A stretch of 64,000 nt of DNA from Paralvinella palmiformis (taxonomy: Eukaryota; Annelida; Polychaeta; Terebellida; Alvinellidae), in the NCBI GenBank assembly GCA_025642065.1, contig JAODUP010001064.1, forward strand, positions 1-64,000, given 5' to 3'. The notes beneath the pieces were generated by a model. It made no database searches, had not been told where the DNA came from, and saw only the letters and a list, made by a program, of their open reading frames with translations. Position numbers and translations under genes: made by a program. Positions within the stretch are counted from its first letter, which is position 1, and every line of letters starts with the position of its first letter. Below are positions 56,001-64,000 of this stretch, piece after piece.

Positions 56001-59000
56001 CAGAAATTAAAAAATAACAGGAATACTTTTGTGATACAAATTGCCCAATACATATCATACACTACTCTAGACCAAAATACTACTTTAGGTGCAGAGGTAC
56101 TCATTAACCAATGCTGATGAAAACATATCTGCTAATACGTTACCCAGTGAGAGCAGGATATTTACTGTCATCATGAGTGTCATCAATTGTGTCACCCACT
56201 AACATCGTATCATCAACAGTAGCTGTCACACCATTGAAACCTGAAATTGATGGTTACCGGAAACTAGTTTTCAATGGGTAAATATTTTTGTTATTGTGTC
56301 ATGCTGTCAGAGTTGTCTGATTCCTGATAATTTGTATCACGAATGACGTTATTAGAATCCTGTGTATTGCGTCATCTCTGCCTTCCGCATCTAATTATTT
56401 ACTACATCGGGTATAATAGTTTCTCAAGTGGAATGAAGCTAATTTATAACTGTTCTAAGAAATGCTAACATGTACATTTGTATAAGCATCATTGCTACTC
56501 CAATCTTAAAACAAGCACTAATTGTACATGTGTGTTTATGTGTTTATGTGTTTTTGTTTATCTTTCTATTCTCTCAATTTTTTCGGTTGGCCTGTTTCTC
56601 TGAAAGTCTGTCAGTATATGTGTCAATTGATCTGCCAAGTGTTTTTGACTCATTATGTATGCAAGTAAATACCTTTCTCCTTCCAGAATGCCTCCTTGTA
56701 GTACGTCTGGGTCTTTATGCAGGATCCCATTGGCATCTTTTGCAGTAGCTGTCTCTTGTTAGCTGACAAAGGTGGCTCATAATGTATTTGTGCTTGTAAC
56801 CACGGTGGTATTGCCACAATGACATAACTACACTACAGATAAATATCATGAGAGAAAGAAACAGAACGCTCTTAAGTTACAAGTTGACCTCTAAAATGTT
56901 ATACTGTAACGTGTACTTGATAATGGAGAAATGACAAGGTTGAAAAATTCCATCTACATACACAGTACACATGCTATCATGTGGACAATATGATCCATAC
57001 TCTTGGACTGTGGGTTCCAGCTGAATATTATAACCTTAATACACAGGCAGAAAATACCTCTGAACATTTCACGGGTTGTAGGTTAGAAATACCTGATACT
57101 CTGCAGTAAAATATCCCCAAAAAAATATCCCATAAAGTACAAGTACTAATCCACAACAGAATGCATTTTACAAAATGCACAGAATCATTTACTTATGTTC
57201 ACTGAACGTTTTCCTAAAAGGTTACTAGGTTAATTGTATGTCAGTATTCTGCAAAATTAATGCAAAATACAATTATAATGATCCATGAGGCAAATAATAA
57301 AATGGTCCATGTTTGTATGATTGGAAACATCTACATTTGTATTATTGTATTATCCAGAGAAAATCAGAATATTTTTTGTCAACTGGTTTTGAAATACAAA
57401 ATAGTTTTGACAATTGGATTCCACTTTTTTGTAGTGCACCAATATTGATATTCCCAAAAGGTCTATTTTCTCAGAGTAGACTCGATCATAACATGGCATT
57501 ATATTATTACCTGACGATGATGATTGGTGTTCTGCGGGCACTTTTGTGCACACGGTAGGCTAAATGGGCCGAGCGACCTCCAATGGTAATGAGGCGAAGT
57601 CAAAGACGAAACAACCTTCAGATATGCCCACGCCGAGATTCGAACACGGGTGGCAGTGATCTGTGGTCCAATACGCTACCCGTTAGACCGCGGAGGCGCC
57701 CATATTATTACCTGACACAGTATTCCGTGTACCAAATGCAATCAATGCTGTGTCGACTTTAGACCGTTGAAAGAATGCATTTTCATCTGAGTCAGATGGA
57801 TATTAAACAAACATTAGATAAACCAAATCATGAAACCAACATACCAAACCACACCACAACCTCAATGATGAGGGAAAAACGGGGGCATCAACAACATAAG
57901 AGACACAAAATCTGATCTCAGTAACACCAGCATCATACGAACCTACTGAGAATTGAGCAACAGTGAATTCGTGCATTTGCAAAAATGCGTTTAATTCATT
58001 CTTAATTATTGGCTGATTATTCTATTAATTATTTTAATTACATTCATCTCCTAGTCAAACGACCAAATTATCACAAAGTGTGTATTTCCTGATTAGTAGT
58101 CACTTCAATAGAAACGCATAATGAGTCTCGCAGCATCGCTCATGACATAACAAGTGCAAAGAGGGAATGCAGAAGTTGTGAACAATTCAAATTAGAAGGA
58201 CGATTTGCTGAATACGGTAAAAAGAACCATTGTATCATAAGAAACTGAAATATATCAAACATCACAACACATCATTAGTTATAAGTGAGGGGCTAGGATC
58301 GTCATGGAAAGATTTATAGTGACTGAAGTGTAGGCCACAATACCTGACAACTAATCTTCTCATATGTATAATCTATAAATGTCTTTGAAGTGATCATCAC
58401 TGTAGAAGTGTGAATTATTTTCATATTTATCTATCTTAGTGTTGGTGATTAGTTTGCCGTACACACTACCAGAATTAAATTATGAAACTATTATAAGATG
58501 CAGCCATGTATCTTTTCAGGATCCAGTCTATGGAATCAGTTACTTCAGTATATTTAGAGTGGAGATTCCACACACACACTACTAAGAGTGTAGAAGGACA
58601 ACTGTCAGTAAGCCCTCATAAATGAGAGAGATTAGTTCCAAAATTGGTGCAGAAGTTTCTGCTTACACTATTTCTGCCTACAACATTATGTAGAAGAGAT
58701 CAGACATTCTCAACAGATATCACAAAACCAATTACAAACTCCTACGGAAGTGACATGATCTCTAGTCAAGATCTAGGCAAAAATGTTTATAAGATAATCT
58801 GAGATGGTAAACAAAAGACCAACTGTCCAGAAAAGGTCCTTTCTGCGAACAACAGCCAAAGTTATATCTGAACATAAAGATAGGAAAATTACAATTTGCT
58901 GAAAAGAGACCAAAATTTGGCTAACATGTGACTATATTCCTATCACAAGAATATACTTCTGGTTATTATAACAGTTCAGCCTAATGCAACAACTGATGTT

Positions 59001-61416
59001 GCAAAAATAATTTCTTGCAATTGTGAGAATGAGGCATGCATGTTCCAGGCATGTGAGTAGTGTAGAAATTTGGCTGAATATGTTGACACTACCAAGACCT
59101 TCTCGTTCATAGATGATAACTTGCAGGGTCATAATATTCATTATACAGTAGCCTAAATCATTAAAAGGGTTATTATAGTGCTAATCTAGAACAAAGTGAT
59201 TTAACCACATCATCAAACATCCCCCATGTAGTTGAGCAGTGGCTAAACTTTACATACAAATAATTGAGGCACATTATATTTGGCAATATTATAGTTTTGT
59301 TTATGAGCTCATTTAGAACTGTCACTGTTAGAATTTAGTGTGTAAATAGCTTAGTGTTTTGTCGGAATGGTAAATAACTATGATTTGTTTTACCTAATTA
59401 AAAACTTGTAAACTGTAGAGCATTTATTCTTCATTAACATAATTCTGCAAAGTAACATTGTACGTGCAAGTTAACATCAGATGAGAATAATTTATACCAA
59501 AGAGATAGTGAGCTCTGGTGGCCTAGCGGTTGAGCACCTAGCACTTGGTGCCAAAGGTCACAGGTTTGATCCCAACATGAGGTCGAAACTTTTCCAGAGA
59601 ATAATTTCTCAGCTCACAACATCGTGGGTGGTTGTCATTTTTTTTTCCAAATTTTACCGTGAATACCAAAGAGCAGGAAATTAAGAAATATTCCAAAGAA
59701 ATAACAGCCAGATAAATTAATTTTTCTACATCTTAAGAGCTATTTTATTTTGTCACTATAATTGACAATCTACACAAAAAAAAACACAAATATAACTACA
59801 CAATTAATTGGCATCAAGTAGCGTAGTTTTGTAAGACAGCTTAAATGGTTATGATTCATGTCTGTGAAAATATTAAATATGAATGCATATATTTTGATGG
59901 AGGTTGTGTCTCATCGTATCTGAGTTCATGATTCCCACAGCCAAGGAAATATTTTTTCCAGAACAAAATAACCATTTTCCAGGACAAATTTTAAAGGCAT
60001 TAAATCAAGATATGTGCGAAAAAGCATATCATATTTATTCGATGTATGATCAATTATTGACATTTATATGGTAAAGCCTCTCCCCCCCCCCACTTCTAGC
60101 TGTATGATCCACCCACTTAATTTAAATTTTAGCTAAAACTTATAATGTACTGGTACTTGTTTTCTTCTATAATCAAAGTTTTTTTCTACAGACACAATAT
60201 TTATTCACAGGCAACATCTTTCCATAACATTTCATGGACACTTCCTGGTTTATAAAATTCAAGGACATTTCCAGGACCTGGAAAATGAATTGGCTATTTT
60301 TCAGTTTTTCGGGACATATTGTGAGACCCCTGTTTTAACTTGATTTATTGAATGTCATTATTTAGTTAAGCTAATGAAACTTGGAATAATTTTTAGAATT
60401 AAAGATGTTGTCGGGGCCAAATCTTAAATATTGAAAAACACACCCAGACCAATAAGACAGTATACGGAATTTGAATATGCTCTCCATGCAGCATACATAG
60501 TCTTTTCTGTGTGAAGCTTGCTTGCCAATCAATACATGGTTATACGGTCTAAACTGTAAGTGAAGTATGACAACGTAAAATATACACAATTATTAATGTT
60601 TGATTAATATTATTTTTTCAGTAAGAAGGTTATTCCATAAATTATTCCCAAATATTTTATCCAGCCAATAAATATACTTATAATAATGACAATTTGGCTC
60701 GGACAGATTATTTATTTTATTTTTACAATGAAGAGACATTGTGGCTCCATTAATTATGTCATTTAACATATGATAGGAAGCATGACAAAAATAGGGTTTT
60801 TCACATAAGCATATAATAAATAAAATTGAAATAATGCCTTTTAACCAAATAAACCACCTGGGGAAGTTATACCTGTTTAAGGCATACTATGATGGGGTCA
60901 CCATAAGAATGCCTGAATAAGATGTTGATTGGCACATTTAAGTGTGGCTTCTTGTCTGGTACATAAAGCCAACAAGCACACAATCAACCTTACAATTAAC
61001 ATCCATTTGCAATGTTTTCGGCAACTCAAGCATTATAAGTATTTACAACAAATAAAATTATTTTAAAGACTTCTACTATAATAGCTCCATAGGAAATATT
61101 TTGCTGATTTCCATTAAAGCCCTGTGTGAATTCGGAATACAATACCTAGCTGTTTTATCTCTGACTCATCATTTATTACCCTGCATGTGTGCAGAATATG
61201 TGCAAACAATTACTTTGAAATAAATGTTGGTATGTGTTATGTGTTATCTGGTGATATAATCTTTCAACTTTAAAATGTTCTTTTGACATAGGTCAAAAGT
61301 AGTAAAATAAAATTGATTTATTTTTGTCCAATATAGTTAGATAAACTTCCATAGAGCTAGTTATGTTATTTTTGTTGGTATATATGGTTTTATTTTAACT
61401 ACAGTTTGTTTTTCTT

Positions 61417-61493
<77 letters not shown>

Positions 61494-63828
61494 GGTAATT
61501 TATATATAATATAATTAATTTTTACAATACAATAAATACTACCGGTAATAGTAAATCATTGCAACATATTCTGTTATCTACATACCTTGTACTGGTTACC
61601 ATTCTTAGTAACAACATTAGCCCAACCTTCTGACTGTACAATATCAACAACTGGACTATTCAATTTGATGGATCCTGCAGGAAATAAAGCCAAATATCAG
61701 CACACACACGCGCACACACACACATACACACACTAATTAATAATGCAAATCACTCTAAAAAAGTTTACCTTCAAATCGTTCAGCCAGCTTTTTACTAATT
61801 TGTTGTGAACCACCAACAAATTTACTATCCTGAAATTATAGATGCATTGAATATGGAACAAACATAATACAGAAAATTGCGTGGCCGAATGTAATCATAA
61901 TCATGGAATAGGCACAGACAATTCACGATAAGAATCACTCATTTGAAATTCCATTCAAAAGAGATGGACTATTAGAGATGGACTATTTGAGATGGACTAT
62001 TAGATATTTTCTGTAATTTACCACACTAATATTTTCCTCTTTAGCATTTTCCGAATAAACATGCCTGAAATATGACTATCTTTTTCTATAACTAAAATGA
62101 ACAATTAATTACACAAAAGCTAACCAACCTATTTTAGTTTGATGAAGATATATAATGATGTTCAATCCATTGTTATTATTTGAAGAAAAGAATATTCACA
62201 ATCGAAAGAGTGATCTACCACAGAAAAGAAGCCTTGCATTTTGACGATCTTTATGATTTACCTGAGCTGCATCTTCAAGCTCCCAAATACTATCCACACC
62301 ACCTGCTGAATTCACATACCAAAGAAGCCACAACAACGACACCTCCCATGGCTCCACTGTGATCACCGAATGAACAAACTGTCTGCCCCATTCCATGGCC
62401 GCCCTATAAATTGCATAATAATTAACGTTTGATGCATCCATAATTCGAATGATTATTAACCCGACTTCAACACAGTTTATTCATAGGAATGTGCTAAATA
62501 CCAGTTATCTAAAAGCTATCTTCAGTGATATTTGCAATTAGTCAGAATACATTTTGTGCCCCTTCGTGTGATTGTTTCATATCCTGCAAACATCCACCCT
62601 TGGAAAATGTGTCAAAATATGACAATACGATAATGATCCATAAAGAAAAATTGTGAATGCAGCCACTTTCCTATCTGTGTGACAAAAACCAATATGTGCC
62701 TTTAGACATGAGGTCAATTCCATTTTGTGAATTCCAATTCAACTCAATTCCATTTGGTCAATTCCAATTCCAGATCAAATTTATCAATTTCAATTCAAAA
62801 TGTTTCAATTCCAATTCCATTTTTAAAGACTCTTTTTTTACCTGTTGCTTTTCATCATGAATAGATACTCCAAGTACCTACTTAGAATACCTACTCTGAG
62901 TAGTTTATATCCCAAGTAGGATTGTCATGGAAGAAATATTTCTGAATTAAAAAATTAAATGGTAAATTAATTTGTAGATTGGATTTGTTTTGTATGAAAC
63001 TTCAATTCCAATTCAAAATTGATCAATTCCAATTCTTTTTGTTTTAAATAATCATTTCCAATTCCAGAATTGGGATTGACCATCAAGGAAATGAATTGAC
63101 CCCATGTCTGATTGCCTTTTCACATAAAGGACAGAAAGTTAGTTTTGGTATTGGCATTGCATCAATCAAAAGGATGAGTTGAGTTGAACTTTTTTGACTT
63201 GGCACTGACTACACCTGAAATATATGACTGGGGGGGAGGGGGTAACTCCATAGGGAAATATCTGAAAAAGACAGGTGTAAGTCTGACTTGAACCCACAAC
63301 CTGGAAATTTGCAGCAATGTACTCTGAGCACTGTTTCATCAGAGCACCCGCCATTGGCATATAGTGGATCAATGTTCATATGTAACAACATATGCAACAC
63401 CTTTTAATATATTCAATACAGGAAAACCAGAAGATCCTTTATTTAACTTGAAAATTAATATTTGCACACAAATATTAAAAGCTGACTCCAAAAGGTACAG
63501 ATCTAGCATTTCTCTCCCTGGCAATTTTCTGACAACTCTGTGGCAGCACTTAAACCCCATTTTGAGGAGCACTTACAATGACTACAGTTGAAATTATATT
63601 AGAGCTGGAAAATAGTTTAAAGCTTTCTCTCCACCAGCCAAGAATGTTTCCATTATATACACCATAATATATAGAGCATATAGGTAGGTAGTAATAGACA
63701 GCTCATTACAGTCCTACAAATAAATTATCAACAGACCTTGTCCAACATACACTCTCCAGCCACTGCTGTGCTGTCATGTGATCCCAAAGCTGGGCCTTTG
63801 GTGCTGTCCACGGCTGCTCTACAGGTAC
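52862..63828 (-). CDS. MAO-like: monoamine oxidase-like flavin amine oxidase, 3' ten exons (partial)
   Basis: Exons in transcript order: 63737-63828, 62262-62403, 61769-61829, 61586-61674, 56673-56832, 56144-56240, 55087-55198, 53584-53681, 53272-53434, 52862-53071. Together 1224 nt: 407 aa plus TAG, with all phases consistent and GT/AG introns. Order and motifs follow animal monoamine oxidase: [34 protein letters not shown] (flavin-site lysine), [23 protein letters not shown] (covalent FAD cysteine, codon 53628-53630), [18 protein letters not shown], then a C-terminal membrane helix. By family knowledge it oxidatively deaminates amines at the mitochondrial outer membrane. The N-terminal dinucleotide-binding fold lies beyond base 64000. 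Oddities: Phe replaces the first aromatic-cage Tyr, and about ten residues are missing after GFNG. Confidence 0.9.
53272..53434 (-). CDS. MAO-like exon i
   Basis: 163 nt; [20 protein letters not shown] then [20 protein letters not shown]. FAGxETAxxWxGYxxGAV is the C-terminal FAD-binding signature of flavin amine oxidases. Acceptor ttttaccag, donor GTATGG. Confidence 0.9.
53471..53568. repeat. (AT)n(TTAG)n(CA)n(AT)n in the penultimate-side MAO-like intron
   Basis: Compound tract filling most of the 149-bp intron between exons h and i. Confidence 0.9.
53584..53681 (-). CDS. MAO-like exon h: covalent FAD cysteine
   Basis: 98 nt; [20 protein letters not shown] then [13 protein letters not shown]. 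The Cys in TGGCF is the flavin-linked cysteine of the MAO family. The residue after it is Phe where human MAO A and B have Tyr. Acceptor aaatgcag, donor GTTAGT. Confidence 0.88.
54222..54429 (-). mobile_element. SINE family A copy with target-site duplication
   Basis: Complete copy including the (ATC)n tail, in the last-but-three MAO-like intron. Flanks taagatgatcaaatga (54206-54221) and taagatgatcgaatga (54430-54445) form a 16-bp duplication with one mismatch. Confidence 0.8.
55087..55198 (-). CDS. MAO-like exon g
   Basis: 112 nt; [20 protein letters not shown], then a helix ending STEALK. Acceptor tctgtgcag, donor GTTTGT. Confidence 0.85.
56144..56240 (-). CDS. MAO-like exon f
   Basis: 97 nt; (G)[20 protein letters not shown] then SKYPALTG. 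Acceptor caatttcag, donor GTAACG. Shorter by about ten residues than human MAO between FNG and VDDT. Confidence 0.85.
56673..56832 (-). CDS. MAO-like exon e
   Basis: 160 nt; [20 protein letters not shown], then [20 protein letters not shown]. The acceptor tctgtag keeps phase 0 with the previous exon across a 4.75-kb intron. The lysine in GSCIK aligns with the MAO lysine that hydrogen-bonds the flavin through water. Donor GTATTT leaves phase 1. Confidence 0.85.
57516..57701 (-). mobile_element. SINE family A copy with perfect target-site duplication
   Basis: Complete copy in a MAO-like intron. The 15-mer atattattacctgac occurs at 57501-57515 and 57702-57716, proving recent retroposition. It shows the B box (ttcgaacacgggtgg on this strand) and A box (gctacccgttagaccgcgg). 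Confidence 0.85.
59509..59650 (+). mobile_element. SINE family B copy
   Basis: gagctctggtggcctagcgg (A box), cacaggtttgatcccaacat (B box), then gaggtcgaaacttttccaga and catcgtgggtgg, ending in poly-T. It lies in the MAO-like long intron. Confidence 0.7.
59937..60332. mobile_element. possible second hAT-like MITE
   Basis: The right end, reversed, reads caggggtctcaca; the left end catgattcccaca matches it at 9 of 13 positions. The interior repeats ttccaggac-type units. No clear target duplication is visible. Confidence 0.3.
61421..61491. repeat. (AT)n microsatellite in the long MAO-like intron
   Basis: About 70 bp AT tract, 95 bp from exon d. Confidence 0.95.
61586..61674 (-). CDS. MAO-like exon d
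   Basis: 89 nt; [20 protein letters not shown] then NGNQYK, the hydrophobic strand pair before the second flavin-contact segment. Acceptor cctgcag, donor GTATGT. Confidence 0.85.
61769..61829 (-). CDS. MAO-like exon c
   Basis: 61 nt; [20 protein letters not shown], matching the family KFVGGSGQ block. Acceptor tttcag, donor GTAAAC. Confidence 0.85.
62262..62403 (-). CDS. MAO-like exon b
   Basis: Encodes [20 protein letters not shown], then [20 protein letters not shown]. The donor is GTAAATC after GCTCAG. The LWYV tyrosine of the active site is retained. At the position I align with the MAO gating Ile/Phe there is Trp. Confidence 0.85.
62703..63110. mobile_element. hAT-like MITE with caattccaattc subrepeats
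   Basis: 408 bp inside a MAO-like intron. Ends are inverted: TAGACATGAGGTCAATTC and, on the other strand, CAGACATGGGGTCAATTC. The flanking 8-mers tgtgcctt (62695) and attgcctt (63111) match at 6 of 8 positions, consistent with an old hAT 8-bp target duplication. The interior is built from short caattcca/caattcaa units. Confidence 0.65.
63215..63365 (-). mobile_element. tRNA-like SINE fragment, family D
   Basis: On the minus strand: ggcgggtgctctgatgaaac (A-box region), then ggttgtgggttcaagtcaga (B box). No second copy in the window. Confidence 0.45.
63737..63828 (-). CDS. MAO-like exon a
   Basis: Acceptor tatatctag then [20 protein letters not shown]...WLESVCWT; donor GTCTGT; phase 0 in, phase 2 out. 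Aligns with the region of monoamine oxidase just before the LFVNLCV block. Earlier exons are outside the window. Confidence 0.8.
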
Positions 63829-64000
63829 CTAGATATATAAACATGAGATTAACAAGTTGTTCTTAATGATAATCTTAAGTTATCCATTAAGCAATTGTGA
63901 TAGTTTTCTGTCATTCCAGACAACACTTTGAAATGTCTCAAACATATCGATATGATTACTGATAATTCTTAGATGGATCCAGATACAATAAAATGAAGCC

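Overview
The window is animal nuclear DNA: AT-rich, intron-rich and full of repeats. It contains spliced genes with GT/AG introns, very long dinucleotide microsatellites, several tRNA-derived SINE families with (ATC)n or (TTA)n tails, and decayed retrotransposon and DNA-transposon pieces. Gene content and repeat style suggest an invertebrate, most likely a lophotrochozoan such as a mollusc. That assignment is inference; no single feature proves it. Most long open reading frames here are translated microsatellites and are not annotated as genes.

Three protein-coding genes can be reconstructed exon by exon. Two are tandem paralogues on the + strand, each with four phase-0 exons: copy 1 at 23469-26610 (340 aa) and copy 2 at 33878-42126 (351 aa). 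Both look like type II membrane proteins with a DUF1647/glycosyltransferase-like lumenal domain. Their first three exons have diverged normally, but the last exon is about 98% identical over 464 nt, the mark of recent gene conversion. The third gene, on the - strand (52862-63828), is a monoamine-oxidase-like flavoenzyme. Ten exons are present, giving 407 residues, including the covalent-flavin cysteine and the C-terminal membrane tail; the FAD-binding N-terminus lies beyond base 64000.

Layout. 1-23400: no convincing gene; microsatellites, SINE family A copies, a dispersed repeat seen at 7.5 and 14.4 kb, a CpG-rich patch at 12-13.3 kb, and a >1 kb unknown repeat family at 19.8-21.1 kb. 23469-26610: paralogue 1, whose intron 1 holds an almost perfect 164-bp inverted repeat. 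26950-33800: a 158-bp tandem repeat, Gypsy and LINE remnants, and a 1-kb pogo/Tigger-like element ending 79 bp before the start codon of paralogue 2. 33878-42126: paralogue 2, with intron 1 inflated to 5.7 kb by nested duplications. 42260-52600: a broken cysteine-rich transposon-associated gene, a full-length tRNA SINE and AACGTT-rich tandem repeats. 52862-64000: the monoamine oxidase gene, with SINEs carrying target-site duplications and hAT-like MITEs in its introns.

Limits: exon boundaries come from reading frame, splice sites, paralogue comparison and remembered family motifs. No database search or alignment program was run, and no transcript evidence is available.
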